Positions 52,000 to 61,924 of a stretch of 64,000 nucleotides of DNA are shown piece after piece. This DNA is from Deltaproteobacteria bacterium (GTDB taxonomy: Bacteria; Myxococcota_A; UBA9160; UBA4427). Position numbers and translations under genes: made by a program. Below the pieces are notes generated by a model. It ran no database searches and was not told the origin of the DNA. It saw nothing but the letters and a program-made list of their open reading frames with translations. How positions within the stretch are numbered: position 1 is the first letter of the stretch; every line of letters starts with the position of its first letter. The DNA lies in the NCBI GenBank assembly GCA_002719955.1, contig PBFW01000067.1:62001-126000 (forward strand), written 5' to 3'.

Positions 52000-53181
52000 A
52001 TGCGGGCCGACATGCAGCGGCCCGTGCCGGGCTTCGAGATCGTGGTGATCGGTGCCGGTGTGATCGGTCTCGCGATCGCAGCGAAGCTTGCTCGCCGGGG
52101 TCGCTCGGTCCTGATCCTCGAGCGCGAAAAGGGCATCGCGCGCGGAATTTCCAGTCGCAACAGCGAAGTCATCCATGCAGGGATCTACTACCCTGCCGCG
52201 ACCCTGAAGGCGCAGATGTGTGTGGAGGGGCGCGAGCGGCTCTATGCCTGGTGCGAGCAGAAGCGGGTCGCCCATCGAAGGCTCGGGAAACTGATCGTTG
52301 CGACGGCCGATCGCGAGGAGCCGATCCTGGAGGATCTGCTGGCGCGGGGGCGAGCCAATGGCGTGGAGCGCCTGGATCTGATCGATGCTGCCGCCAGCGC
52401 GGCCCTCGAACCTGGGATCGTCGCGCGGGCGGCGCTGTATTCGCCTGATACCGGAATCGTCGACGGGCAGGGGCTCTGTTTGTCATTGCTCGCAGAAGCC
52501 GAATCCGCGGGTGCCGCTCTGGCGCTCGCGCGCAGGGTCGAGGGCCTCGAGCCGCGCTCCTACGGTTGGCGGGTCGAGGTTCGTGGCGATGGCGGTGGGG
52601 TGGAAGGGGTCGACACGGGATGCGTGGTCGATGCAGCGGGGCTCGATGCTGATCGCATCGCTGCGCTGGCAGGGCTGCCGATCGATCGTCTGCGATGGCG
52701 GCAACACCCCTGCAAGGGGGATTATTTCTCGCTGGCAGCCGGGGGACCGGATCTGCCCGAACACCTGATCTACCCGGTGCCTCAACAGGTCGGTCTCGGA
52801 ATCCATGCGACGCTCGATCTGGCGGGTCGCATTCGCTTCGGACCCGATGCGGAATATGTCATGCGGAGCGTCTCCGCCTCCGTTCCCAGTCCAGATTCAG
52901 TATCGGTCTACGACTACGACGTCGATGCGGCAAAAGCGACCCTCTTTCGTGATGCCGTTTCGCGCTATTGGCCGGCGGTGGGCGAGGCTGAACTCTTGCC
53001 GGATTATGCGGGGATTCGTCCGAGACTTGCTGGGCCCGGAGACGGTTTTCGTGATTTCGTCGTCGAGGAGACTTCCGACCACGCGGTCCCCGGCTTCATC
53101 GCGTGTATCGGGATCGAATCGCCCGGGTTGACCGCCGCGCTCGCCCTGGCGGAGCGGGTGGCTGCCCTGGAATCTGTCTAG
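52000..53181 (+). CDS. FAD-dependent oxidoreductase, L-2-hydroxyglutarate oxidase-like
   Basis: 393 residues. DAO-type flavoprotein with EIVVIGAGVIGLAIAAKLAR, the LhgO-like SRNSEVIHAGIYYP, and GIESPGLTAALALAE at the end. LhgO relatives oxidise L-2-hydroxyglutarate to 2-oxoglutarate, a repair reaction. Start ATG 52000 is set by GGAGGG at eight-base spacing; a reading from 51919 adds a non-family leader. It follows the kinase by 93 bases. Confidence 0.88.
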   Translation: MRADMQRPVPGFEIVVIGAGVIGLAIAAKLARRGRSVLILEREKGIARGISSRNSEVIHAGIYYPAATLKAQMCVEGRERLYAWCEQKRVAHRRLGKLIVATADREEPILEDLLARGRANGVERLDLIDAAASAALEPGIVARAALYSPDTGIVDGQGLCLSLLAEAESAGAALALARRVEGLEPRSYGWRVEVRGDGGGVEGVDTGCVVDAAGLDADRIAALAGLPIDRLRWRQHPCKGDYFSLAAGGPDLPEHLIYPVPQQVGLGIHATLDLAGRIRFGPDAEYVMRSVSASVPSPDSVSVYDYDVDAAKATLFRDAVSRYWPAVGEAELLPDYAGIRPRLAGPGDGFRDFVVEETSDHAVPGFIACIGIESPGLTAALALAERVAALESV

Positions 53182-53212
53182 AAGCCATCTCGTCGATCGC
53201 TCGACCGCCTAA

Positions 53213-54034
53213 TTATTCGAGCCAGACCACCGAACAACCCATATTATCCCCGGCCTTCTGGCGGCGGTGGGCACGCATAGCGACCTCGACGACTTCACGG
53301 CAGGTATCGACGGCCCGTCTATCCGTTGGCGAATCGGACTCCGCACGCGAGACGGCGCTGAGAACCGCCTGGGCGGGGTCGTCGACACCGATTCCCGGTT
53401 CGGAGAGGCCGTCGGTTGCGAGCACGACCGCGCGGATCTCGGAAAGGCTACGCACTCCGATCATCGCGTATTGCTCGATGGTTTCCGCGCGGGCTTCCTC
53501 GTACCCGAGAAAGGGGGTGAATTTCCAGTCGGTATTCCGACCGCCCAGCTCGATCGCACTGCCGTGATCGACCGCGAAGAGATGACTGTCGCCGACGGAG
53601 AGGTGGAGGAGCAGGTCATCGGCGGGTCGGAGCAGCGCGAGAACGAAGGTCGTTGGCGCCGGCGGGAGCTGATTGCGCCCGGCGATCTCCAGGATCGCCC
53701 GATTGCTGGCAATCAGCGCTTCGATTCCTCGCTGGCGCCATGCGGATTCGCCCACGACGGGGGCGGTCGATGAGGTCCACGCACTCGCGAATCGATCGAA
53801 GATCGCCTCGACGGCGGCCTCGGAACCGAGTTCCCCGTGGTGGCCGTCGGCGGCGACGATGAGCTGACCACCCTCGCCGAGGGCGAAGGCCACGCAGTCC
53901 TCGTTGGGGTCCGTATGCGAATAGGTCTTTCGGGCGCCGCCGCGAGTGAGTGCGACTGCGGCGCGACCGAGCCCCTCGAGTTCGAGACGCCCGATCTGGC
54001 GGTGGTCACGGCCACGGAGGAAAGCGGTCTGCAT
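53213..54034 (-). CDS. PP2C-family protein phosphatase
   Basis: 273 residues. The metal site is complete: Asp46 (NEDCVAF), Asp63-Gly64 (VAADGHHG), Asp208 (LATDGLS), and Asp263-Asn264 (GDNMG). It removes phosphate from Ser/Thr. No transmembrane segment or sensor domain, so soluble. A kinase-like gene is divergent at 54283, and a short unlikely frame (54041-54184) precedes this start. Confidence 0.9.
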   Translation of the reverse strand: MQTAFLRGRDHRQIGRLELEGLGRAAVALTRGGARKTYSHTDPNEDCVAFALGEGGQLIVAADGHHGELGSEAAVEAIFDRFASAWTSSTAPVVGESAWRQRGIEALIASNRAILEIAGRNQLPPAPTTFVLALLRPADDLLLHLSVGDSHLFAVDHGSAIELGGRNTDWKFTPFLGYEEARAETIEQYAMIGVRSLSEIRAVVLATDGLSEPGIGVDDPAQAVLSAVSRAESDSPTDRRAVDTCREVVEVAMRAHRRQKAGDNMGCSVVWLE

Positions 54035-54040
54035 CGATGA

Positions 54041-54184
54041 CTAGCCTTCCGCCGACGGGGTCGTGGGGCGCATGTCCTCGCCGGGATCGGGCGCTGCGGC
54101 GAGTCGCTGGAGGCAATCGAATGCCTGAACGTCATTGGGCATCGGGCTCGTCTCGATGGGTCGAGGGGGCCACCCATGGTACAT
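54041..54184 (-). CDS. Possible small frame upstream of the phosphatase (47 residues), doubtful
   Basis: ATG at 54184, stop TAG seven bases before the phosphatase ATG. Codons end mostly in G or C (for example PNDVQAFDCLQRLAAAPDPG). There is no clear ribosome site or known family. Confidence 0.2.
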   Translation of the reverse strand: MYHGWPPRPIETSPMPNDVQAFDCLQRLAAAPDPGEDMRPTTPSAEG

Positions 54185-54282
54185 CTTTCAAGTGGGCGTT
54201 GGCGCTCGCATTCGCGTTTGCGCCACGGAACTCTATGTTCTCCGGGTGAGCCCATTCCGACTCGGGTTCGAAGGGGCCGAGC

Positions 54283-54924
54283 ATGGGGGAATCAAGGGAG
54301 GTCGCGCATGAGCTCGTCTTTGCCGTCGCGCACGAGATCGGGAATCACCTCGGCGGAATTCGCTTACAGGCGCACCTGATCGACGAGGAGTTCGATGTTC
54401 GTTCGCTGGCGGAAGCCTCGATCGCCATCGATGAAATGGCCGGTCGATCCGGTCGCCTGTTGGCGTTGCTGCGACCGCTCCTCGCCGATGTCTTTCGCAT
54501 TTCGTCTGGCGAGGGCTGGTCGAGTCTACTCGGTCGGGTTCGGCAGCAGATCGAGGACGAGGGAACGCGAGGTGCGCGCTTCGAACTCGAATATCCTGCC
54601 GAGGATTCGCACGAAGCACCACCGCTCGAGTGGATCCATTCACTTCTGGTTGTCCTCGTGGGGGCGACGATCGCTCATGTCGGTTCTCGCGGATCGGTCG
54701 TCGTTGCCCTCGAGAAGGGAGACGACGTGACGATCCTCAGCGTCGAGGACGATGGAGAAGAAGAAGATCTCTCACCCGAGGGCGCGTATCGAGGCCGGCC
54801 GCTCGCGCTTGCGCTCGCACGGGAGTTGCTCGGCCGGGCCGGAGGGCGCGTCGAGGCGCGCCGATGCGCGAAAGCACCCTCGCCGACGACCCGGGTCGAG
54901 CTGGTCTTCTCGAATCCTCGTTAG
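54283..54924 (+). CDS. Histidine-kinase-like protein with degenerate ATP domain
   Basis: 213 residues. The N-terminal helix carries AVAHEIGNHLGGIRLQ with His17 like an H-box. The C-terminal half resembles an HATPase fold (VEDDG, LALALARELLGRAGGRVEAR), but the N-box Asn and the glycine lid motif are missing, so ATP binding is doubtful. It may be a dimerising phospho-acceptor or scaffold, perhaps paired with the divergent PP2C phosphatase. ATG 54283. Confidence 0.7.
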   Translation: MGESREVAHELVFAVAHEIGNHLGGIRLQAHLIDEEFDVRSLAEASIAIDEMAGRSGRLLALLRPLLADVFRISSGEGWSSLLGRVRQQIEDEGTRGARFELEYPAEDSHEAPPLEWIHSLLVVLVGATIAHVGSRGSVVVALEKGDDVTILSVEDDGEEEDLSPEGAYRGRPLALALARELLGRAGGRVEARRCAKAPSPTTRVELVFSNPR

Positions 54925-54997
54925 GTGGCGAGCTGGCTCTTCTTCCCTGTCGCCGTGGGTTGCAGCGCTGAGATCGGCGGCTCTCGCATGTCCCAGC

Positions 54998-55777
54998 TCA
55001 CTCCGAGCGGCTGTCATCCCCGGTGACGTAGTGCTGTGAGCCCCAGTGGTGGGCGAGAGAGTTGATCGTGTAGGTCGAGTGCCAGGGAAGAGTCGTCGAA
55101 ATTCAGAAGCTCCAGACGAGCCCGGCCAGACCATCGACCGTGGTACAGGTCGCCGCCAGTCCCAGGGGAACGGAGACATGCCAGCGGTTCAGCCAGAGCC
55201 GTTCCGGATAGGTGGCGAAGCCGCGAATGCGGTCGATCTCGGCCAGCTCGAATTTTTCGGAGAAGATCCACGACTGGCGAGCCCACCAGAAGCCCTTGCG
55301 CGGTGAGTGGAGATCGCCCTCTCGATCCCAATAGCGGTGGTGAGGGCGATGGCCGGCGGCCCACCGGAGCGGACCTTTCTGGCCCGCGGCACATGCCAAC
55401 AGCGCGAGCAGGAATTGATAGGCTCGGCTGGTCTTGAAAGCTTTGTGCGAGAAGTAGCGGTGATAGTCGGCGTTGATCGCGAAGAGGCGGATCCAGAAGA
55501 GGCCTAGGCAGAGGGCGACCTCGAAAGGGCCGACGCCGGTGTAGAAAGCGACGAGGCAGCCGGCGTGGATCGTCATGTAGGGGCCGGCGGAGGGGTGTCC
55601 CTGGCGCTCTTGCCAATAGCCTTCCGTTCGGGCGCCTTCTGGGGTTCCCCGCCGTTCTGAATCGAGGTCTCGCTCATGAGGGCAGGCTCCCCCTGGTATC
55701 GCCCTTCCGCAGGGCTGGCGCGAGCCAACGGGGGGTCTCGGGGGGCGGCCGCTCGGCGCCTGTGAAAGTTCGGTCAA
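54998..55777 (-). pseudogene. Fatty-acid desaturase pseudogene (in-frame TGA, 3' part lost)
   Basis: Residues to 224 are a membrane desaturase with histidine boxes HRYFSH (106-111) and HRPHH (143-147). A TGA at 55105-55103 ends the frame, but reading on in the same frame gives the normal continuation (LPWHSTYTINSLAHHWG, then VTGDDSR) to a second TGA at 55000-54998. The HNNHH box that should follow is absent, and the next gene ends at 54924. The gene therefore has a nonsense codon and a lost 3' end; the product could not bind the di-iron centre fully. Start uncertain (an ATG at residue 68 is possible). Confidence 0.85.
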
Positions 55778-56013
55778 AACGGGCTTTCCGGTGTGTTTGC
55801 GCTAAGTTGCGCGCGCCTTGGCCTGATGAGGCGGGGCCACATGATGCCCTCCGAGATCTTTTCGGGCAGCGTCCGGAACGACCACCCTCGAGGGTGCCGC
55901 TCGGGGCATCGCCAAGGAAATTGCCGACCACGTCCCGACCGGCGCGACGCATGCGGGGGCGGCTTCCGGGGACATCCCGAGCCGAGTTCCACGCCAACGA
56001 ACGAAAGAAGATC

Positions 56014-57834
56014 ATGCCGCCTGAGCAGTCCGAGACGCGGGTCCGCGAGGATCTTCGCAATGTCGCGATCATCGCCCACGTCGACCATGGAAAGACGACC
56101 CTCGTCGATGGGTTGCTGCGCATCTGCGGCGCCTTTCGAGAAAACGAAACCGTCGAAGAACGCGTGATGGATTCGGGGGATCTCGAGAAGGAACGTGGCA
56201 TCACAATCCAGTCGAAGACGACCGCAGTCGATTACGAAGGCGTACGAATCCAGCTCGTCGACACGCCTGGCCACGCCGATTTCGGGGGCGAGGTCGAACG
56301 CGTGCTCGGGATGGCTGACGCGGCGCTGCTCCTCTGCGACGCATATGAAGGGGTCATGCCGCAGACGCGTTTCGTGCTCCGCAAGGCGCTCGCACACGGA
56401 TTGCGGCCGATCCTCATCGTGAACAAGGTCGATCGACCCGAAGAGCGGGCTGAGGAAGTCGTGGACGAGGTCTTCGACCTACTGGTCGAACTGGGTGCCG
56501 ACGACATTCAGCTCGACTTCCCCGTCGTCTATTGCTCGGCCAAGCAGGGGGTCGCTTCGTCGGAATATGGCGGGGAGATGAAGGATCTGATTCCGGTTCT
56601 CGACACGATCCTGCGCCATGTCCCGCCGCCGGTGGGGAACGATCACGCGCCGCTTCAGTTTCAGGCCGTGACGCTGGGCTACGACTCCTTCGTGGGGCGT
56701 CTCGTGATCGGGCGCGTTGTGCGCGGGAAGATGAAACGTGGTGCATCGGTGATCCGGATTCCCGAGGAGGGGACGCCCGACTCCTTCCGGATCACGAAAC
56801 TCTTTGGGACGCTCGGAACCGACCGCGTTGAGATCGAGGAAGCCCGTGCGGGCGATATCGTGATCGTGGCCGGTGTCGATTCGATCGATGTCGGTGATAC
56901 GGTTTGCGACCCCGGGAATCCCGAATCGCTGCCGCGCATCGCGATTGATCCGCCGACGATTCGGGTTCATGTGTCGGTGAACAACTCGCCTTTCGCGGGC
57001 CGCGATGGCAAGTTCGTGACGAGTCGGCAGATCGGTGAGCGTCTCGAGCGGGAGGGCATGTCGAATATCTCGGTCGTGATCCAGCGGACGGAGAAGCTCG
57101 ACACCTTCGCGGTTTCCGGTCGTGGAGAACTCCAGCTCGCCGTGCTGATCGAGACACTGCGACGCGAAGGCTATGAGTTCGCGGTTTCCCGCCCCGAGAT
57201 CATCGTCAAGGAGGTCGACGGCCAGCGTTGCGAGCCCGTCGAAGAGGTCGTCGCCGATGTGCCCGAGACGGCCGCCGGTTCGGTCATGGAGAAGCTTGCA
57301 CAGCGCAAGGGCCGCATGGAAAACATGGAACATAACGGGGACCGCGTTCAAATGCGCTTCATCGTTCCGAGTCGTGGCCTCTTCGGGTATCGCGGCGAGT
57401 TCCTGACCGACACCCGCGGCGAAGGCATCCTCTACCGGACGGTCCAAGGCTTCGAGAGATTTGCAGGGGATCTTCCCGGCCGCGGGGTTGGACCCCTCGT
57501 CTGCACCGACCAGGGTCGCACGACCCCCCACGCGATCTTCAAGATCCAGGAGCGGGCGATGCTCTTCGTGCCGCCCGGCGTGGATGTCTACGAAGGTCAG
57601 ATCGTGGGCGAGAGTCGACGCCAGGGCGACCTCAACGTGAATCTTACGCGCGCCAAGAAGCTCGACAATATGCGTGCCTCCGGTCGTGACGAGAACGTGA
57701 TTATCACGCCCTGTAAGAATCTCACGATCGAGGAAGCGCTCGGGTGGATCGAGGACGACGAATTACTCGAAGTGACACCGGTCGAACTGCGCCTGCGAAA
57801 GCGGGTATTATCCCAATCCTTTCGGAAAAGGTAG
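56014..57834 (+). CDS. typA: Ribosome-associated GTPase TypA/BipA
   Basis: 606 residues. GTPase motifs [10 protein letters not shown] (21-30), [11 protein letters not shown] and NKVDRP, then the EF-G-like domains and the TypA C-terminal domain ending [12 protein letters not shown]. It acts in ribosome assembly and stress adaptation. Start ATG 56014 is preceded by GAAAGAAG and matches the family; frames from 55762 add non-family sequence. The PhyH gene follows after 10 bases. Confidence 0.97.
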   Translation: MPPEQSETRVREDLRNVAIIAHVDHGKTTLVDGLLRICGAFRENETVEERVMDSGDLEKERGITIQSKTTAVDYEGVRIQLVDTPGHADFGGEVERVLGMADAALLLCDAYEGVMPQTRFVLRKALAHGLRPILIVNKVDRPEERAEEVVDEVFDLLVELGADDIQLDFPVVYCSAKQGVASSEYGGEMKDLIPVLDTILRHVPPPVGNDHAPLQFQAVTLGYDSFVGRLVIGRVVRGKMKRGASVIRIPEEGTPDSFRITKLFGTLGTDRVEIEEARAGDIVIVAGVDSIDVGDTVCDPGNPESLPRIAIDPPTIRVHVSVNNSPFAGRDGKFVTSRQIGERLEREGMSNISVVIQRTEKLDTFAVSGRGELQLAVLIETLRREGYEFAVSRPEIIVKEVDGQRCEPVEEVVADVPETAAGSVMEKLAQRKGRMENMEHNGDRVQMRFIVPSRGLFGYRGEFLTDTRGEGILYRTVQGFERFAGDLPGRGVGPLVCTDQGRTTPHAIFKIQERAMLFVPPGVDVYEGQIVGESRRQGDLNVNLTRAKKLDNMRASGRDENVIITPCKNLTIEEALGWIEDDELLEVTPVELRLRKRVLSQSFRKR

Positions 57835-57844
57835 GAATCTGGAC

Positions 57845-58678
57845 ATGGATGCATCCCTCGAACTCTCGGAATCAGAACGGGCGCAGTACCGGGAGAACGG
57901 GTTCTTCGTTCGTGCGTCCGTATTCGGTGCACTCGATATCGAGCGTTTGCGCGAAGCGGCGGAGCGGGTCGTGGCGGAAGCGGGCCGGGCCTCGGATGAG
58001 AAGGTCGATCAGATCTCGCGTTCTGCGGTCCCGGGTTCCGATGACTATCGGATCGACGGAAATCGGTATATCGAGGCCGCCGATGCGACGGTTCAGTTCG
58101 AGCATGCCGAGGGGTCACGGACGATCCGGGTGATCGAGCCCTTTCACCATCTCGATCCCTTCTTCGACACGATCCTCGAGGATCCTCGATTGGTGGTTCC
58201 GATCTGCGGCCTGCTCGAAGCTGATCGGGTTTCGCTCTGGACGGACAAGATGAATCTGAAGCGTCCGCGCGAGGGCTCGGCCTTTCGCTGGCATCAAGAT
58301 TCGCCGTATTGGAGCCACGTCTGCGGGCATTGCGATCTGCTTCCCAATGTCATGGTCGCGCTCGACGACGCCAGCCGGGAGAATGGTTGTTTCAGGATCG
58401 TGCCGGGAAGCCATCGCAGCGGCTTTCTGCCGGGCCTCCACGACGGAACCCAACTCGGTCCGCTCTTTACGGACCCCGAGTATTTCGATGAGAGCAATCC
58501 ATGGTTGGCGGAAGCGCCGGCCGGGAGCCTCGTTTTTTTCGATTCACATACCGTCCATGGCAGCGAACCGAACCACTCCAGTCGCCCGCGACGAGCGATC
58601 GTGCTGACTTATCAGCCCGCGGATCATCCGATGTTCAAGGTCGACGAGACGAGGAATTTCTCGCTCGAGGCCCGTTAG
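57845..58678 (+). CDS. Phytanoyl-CoA dioxygenase (PhyH)-family protein
   Basis: 277 residues. Fe(II)/2-oxoglutarate oxygenase fold with the facial triad His150 (RWHQD), Asp152 and His238 (HTVHGSEPNHSSRPRR), and Arg247-250 for 2-oxoglutarate. It hydroxylates an unidentified substrate. It follows typA by 10 bases and may share its transcript. ATG 57845. Confidence 0.92.
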   Translation: MDASLELSESERAQYRENGFFVRASVFGALDIERLREAAERVVAEAGRASDEKVDQISRSAVPGSDDYRIDGNRYIEAADATVQFEHAEGSRTIRVIEPFHHLDPFFDTILEDPRLVVPICGLLEADRVSLWTDKMNLKRPREGSAFRWHQDSPYWSHVCGHCDLLPNVMVALDDASRENGCFRIVPGSHRSGFLPGLHDGTQLGPLFTDPEYFDESNPWLAEAPAGSLVFFDSHTVHGSEPNHSSRPRRAIVLTYQPADHPMFKVDETRNFSLEAR

Positions 58679-58762
58679 TTCGGGGGCCCCTGCTCCTCTC
58701 GGTGAAGGATCCGAACGAGCGAGCTGACCCGCGCCGACAGAACACGATGAACTTCTGCGAAC

Positions 58763-59374
58763 TCACAGATCCCGCAGAGAAGCCTTGGCGAATTCCGCCT
58801 GCAGCGCTTCGTAACTCGTCGCCACGGGGAATTGCGGGAATTCGTCGATCACGTTCTGCGGCGGGCAGAAGAGGATCCCGGCATCGGCTTCGGCTAGCAT
58901 CGTCGTGTCGTTATACGAATCACCGGTCGCGATCGTTCGGAACTTGAGCGAGTGGAAGGCCTTGACAGAAGCGCGTTTCGGGTCGGGCTGGCGGATCTTG
59001 TAGTCGGTGATCATGCCCGCGTGATCGATTTGGAGCTTGTGGCAGAGGATCGTTGGCCAGCCGAGCTTGCGCATGAAGGGTTCGGCGAATTCGTAGAAGG
59101 TGTCGGAGAGGATCACGACCTGGAAGCGTTCACGTAGCCAGTCGAGGGCATCCGAGGCGCCCGGGAGTGGGTCCATTCCGTCGATGACCGTTTGTATATC
59201 GCCGAGACCGAGCCCGTTTTCGCGAAGGATCGCGAGCCGCTGGGTCATCAGTTGATCGTAATCCGGGATGTCGCGGGTGGTCGCCTTCAGGGCTTCGATG
59301 CCCGTTCGATCGGCGAAGTTGATCCAGACCTCAGGGATGAGGACGCCTTCCAGGTCGAGACATGCGATTTCCAT
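58763..59374 (-). CDS. thrH: ThrH: phosphoserine phosphatase / homoserine kinase-like HAD protein
   Basis: 203 residues. HAD motif I CLDLEGVLIPEVW (nucleophile Asp7), motif II VVILSDTFYEF and motif IV GDSYNDTTML. This matches ThrH, which acts on phosphoserine and transfers phosphate to homoserine. No other thr or ser gene is near. ATG 59374. Confidence 0.93.
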   Translation of the reverse strand: MEIACLDLEGVLIPEVWINFADRTGIEALKATTRDIPDYDQLMTQRLAILRENGLGLGDIQTVIDGMDPLPGASDALDWLRERFQVVILSDTFYEFAEPFMRKLGWPTILCHKLQIDHAGMITDYKIRQPDPKRASVKAFHSLKFRTIATGDSYNDTTMLAEADAGILFCPPQNVIDEFPQFPVATSYEALQAEFAKASLRDL

Positions 59375-59541
59375 GTACCGGGGTTTAGCAACCCGGCAGC
59401 GAATCCGCTTGAGCCGGCCATCAGGCGGGCCGATTCGTTACGCTGTCGGCCCTCTCTAAATCTGTTCGACCGGATGGCCCGCTCTCGACGCGGGGCATGC
59501 TGAGCCGTGGCCGCCGGCCGCACGGCGAGGAGACGCCAGAC

Positions 59542-60324
59542 TTGGACACGATGGAAGCGGTTATTCTCGGAGTGGTGCAGGGGCTGACCGAATTCTTTCC
59601 GGTTTCGAGTTCTGGGCATCTCGCGATGATCCAGTCCTTCTTCGGCGGACGGGAGACGGGTGGCGTCCTCTTCGAAGTTGTCGTTCACGTCGCTACGCTC
59701 TTCGCGATCACGTTCTTCTATCGCGCCCGGATTCGGGAACTGGCGACGGGATTTGTCTCTCGGAATCCGGCGGCGATCGAATATGTCGGCAAACTCGCCG
59801 TGGCGACCCTGCCCACCGTCGTGTTCGGGTTGGCGGCTCGGTCCTGGATCGAGGCACAATTTTCGAATCCCCTCTTCGTGGGCTGCACGCTGCTCATCAC
59901 GGGAGGGATCGTTGCGACAACGCGCTGGACCACGCCGAAAGCCACCGCGATCGTACCGACGTGGGGCGCGGCGCTCGCGATCGGATTGGCGCAGGCGCTC
60001 GCGATCCTGCCCGGGATCTCTCGGAGTGGATCGACGGTCGCGATGGCCCTCGCCGTTGGCGTGTCGCCTCTGGCAGCTGCTGAATTTTCCTTCCTGATGG
60101 GGATCATCGCGATCACGGGCGCGGCGGTTTTCGCGGTCCCGCAGCTGGGGGGAATCGAATCCGACGTATGGGTGAGACTCGGCCTGGGCGGCGGCGCCGC
60201 ACTGGTTTCCGGCCTGCTCGCGATTTCGCTATTCGTTCGGACGCTCGACCGCAACCTCTTCCACTATTGGGCCGGGTATTGCTGGCTGGTCGGGGGCGGA
60301 TTCTTGGTCTGGACGCTCATGTGA
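59542..60324 (+). CDS. uppP: Undecaprenyl-diphosphatase UppP (BacA)
   Basis: 260 residues, about eight membrane segments. ILGVVQGLTEFFPVSSSGHL (Glu17, Ser22-24, His26) and PGISRSGST are the two family motifs. Recycles the peptidoglycan carrier lipid. TTG at 59542 is preferred because GAGGAG stands nine bases before it; the ATG at 59551 is 18 bases away. Convergent with the sigma factor. Confidence 0.95.
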   Translation: MDTMEAVILGVVQGLTEFFPVSSSGHLAMIQSFFGGRETGGVLFEVVVHVATLFAITFFYRARIRELATGFVSRNPAAIEYVGKLAVATLPTVVFGLAARSWIEAQFSNPLFVGCTLLITGGIVATTRWTTPKATAIVPTWGAALAIGLAQALAILPGISRSGSTVAMALAVGVSPLAAAEFSFLMGIIAITGAAVFAVPQLGGIESDVWVRLGLGGGAALVSGLLAISLFVRTLDRNLFHYWAGYCWLVGGGFLVWTLM

Positions 60325-60377
60325 ACGCGAGGCGGGGTTTTCGCGTCCACGTCGCGCGAGCGTTCGCGATCGCGCGA
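60325..60377. terminator. Candidate hairpins between uppP and the sigma-factor gene
   Basis: Two inverted repeats: ACGCGA/TCGCGT (about 60325-60346) and TCGCGCGA/TCGCGCGA (60352-60377). They lie in the gap between convergent genes; no strong T run follows. Confidence 0.4.
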
Positions 60378-60457
60378 AGTGCATCGGCCATCGACATCGC
60401 GACCCGGTCGGCCATTGCTTGATCTCTACAAGCGCCGCGACCGGGATCGCGTCCGGT

Positions 60458-61924
60458 TCAAGGCTCCAGGATCGGATGGAGTCGCTGAGCTGGCTGGGTC
60501 TCGCGCAGCTTCTTGAGCGCTCGCGCTTCGAGCTGACGAACGCGTTCACGAGACAACCCGAGGGATTGACCGATCTGTTCGAGGGTGTGCTCCTCCTCGC
60601 CGCCGAGGCCGTAGCGCAAACGCAGGATTAGTTGCTCACGCGGGGTGAGGCTTCCGATCAGCGAACCCACGCCCATGCGCATGCGGTCGTCGTCGATCCC
60701 GCCGTCTGGCCGATCGGCCATGGCATCCGGTACGAAATCCTCGAGGCGCTTCTCCGTCCCCGCGACATTCGATTCGAGGGAGATGGCCTCGCGCGAGAGT
60801 CGGTCGAGGGCTTCGAGCGAATCCGTGTCCGTTCCGAGGGCCGGAGCGAGTTCTGCCGGGGTCGGTTCACGCCCGAGTTTGCCCGTCAGCTCCGCGCGCA
60901 CGCGCTGGCTTCGCTGCAGCCGGTCATGCACATGGGAGGGCAGACGGATCGTTCGCGAGTGGTTCTGGATCGCCCGCACGAGGGCCTGTCGAATCCACCA
61001 GACCGCGTAGGTCGAGAACTTGAAACCACGGCGATGATCGAATTTCTCGACCGCGCGGATCAGCCCGAGATTCCCCTCCTGGATCAGATCCGGAAACGAG
61101 AGTCCAAGGTTTCGGTAATCCTTGGCGATCGCGACTACCAGTTTGAGATTATGCTCGATGAAGCGGTTCTTGACCGTGGACATCGAGTCGTGTGCGTCTT
61201 CGACCGCATTGGTCAGCTCGATCATGCGCTTCTTTTCGACGCCCGCATCATATTCGAGTTCGGTCAACTTCTTCGTCCGCTTGCGTGCACGTCGCATCTC
61301 GCCGCACAGGCCAATGCTCTTCTCGCGCAGCTCATGGAGTACAGCGAGGGAGAGTTGTGCGCTGTGCATCTCCTTGGTGATCTTGGCGTCGACCTTCTCG
61401 AGCGCCGTGGAGTACGCGAGGCCGGATTTGTCGATCTTCTTGTCGCGGTCGGTCAGCTGTGCGCGCAACCGCTTGACCGCGCGTTCGACCCGCGCTGCGA
61501 TCTCGCCCGTCTCCTCGTCGCCGACAGATTCGGACAGCTTGGCTCCCGTATGGGAGAGCGCGCGCAGCGCATCCCAACGAGCCACCACATGCATTGCCGA
61601 GATCGGAATCGCGTAGAGGGCACCTCGAAGCGCAGCCGTCGCGGCCTCGAGGTCCTTGGCGAGGACGACCTCTTCCTCGCGTTTCAGGGTCCGGGTGCCA
61701 CCGATTTCCTGAAAATACGACTCGAGAGGGCGTCGCTCACGACCGGGGTCGAGTTCTTCCGCGGCGACGACGGCGGTCGCGCCCATCGTCGGCGCAGCTT
61801 TCTTTCCATCATTGGTCTCCGTCGCGGAGGCCACAGCGGTCTTCTCGGCCTTGGGTGCGCCGGCCTTCTTCTTTTTCTTGGCTGCGGGTACCGCCGCCGA
61901 CTTCTTCTTCTCTTGAGTGCTCAA
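60458..61924 (-). CDS. RNA polymerase sigma-70-family factor
   Basis: 488 residues. Lys/Ala-rich N-terminus (1-55), sigma region 1.2 (66-98), a non-conserved helical insert (about 100-250), region 2 ([20 protein letters not shown]), region 3 and region 4 ([20 protein letters not shown]). Region 1.1 is missing, so it may be an alternative group 2 factor or an atypical primary sigma. TTG start at 61924 with AGAGGA upstream. A preceding frame ends in TTGA across this start. Confidence 0.9.
   Translation of the reverse strand: MSTQEKKKSAAVPAAKKKKKAGAPKAEKTAVASATETNDGKKAAPTMGATAVVAAEELDPGRERRPLESYFQEIGGTRTLKREEEVVLAKDLEAATAALRGALYAIPISAMHVVARWDALRALSHTGAKLSESVGDEETGEIAARVERAVKRLRAQLTDRDKKIDKSGLAYSTALEKVDAKITKEMHSAQLSLAVLHELREKSIGLCGEMRRARKRTKKLTELEYDAGVEKKRMIELTNAVEDAHDSMSTVKNRFIEHNLKLVVAIAKDYRNLGLSFPDLIQEGNLGLIRAVEKFDHRRGFKFSTYAVWWIRQALVRAIQNHSRTIRLPSHVHDRLQRSQRVRAELTGKLGREPTPAELAPALGTDTDSLEALDRLSREAISLESNVAGTEKRLEDFVPDAMADRPDGGIDDDRMRMGVGSLIGSLTPREQLILRLRYGLGGEEEHTLEQIGQSLGLSRERVRQLEARALKKLRETQPAQRLHPILEP

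Noticed and set aside
55103-55105. TGA as a selenocysteine or recoded codon in the desaturase
   Set aside because: No downstream selenocysteine-type hairpin is evident, and the gene also lacks its 3' end, so a pseudogene is simpler.
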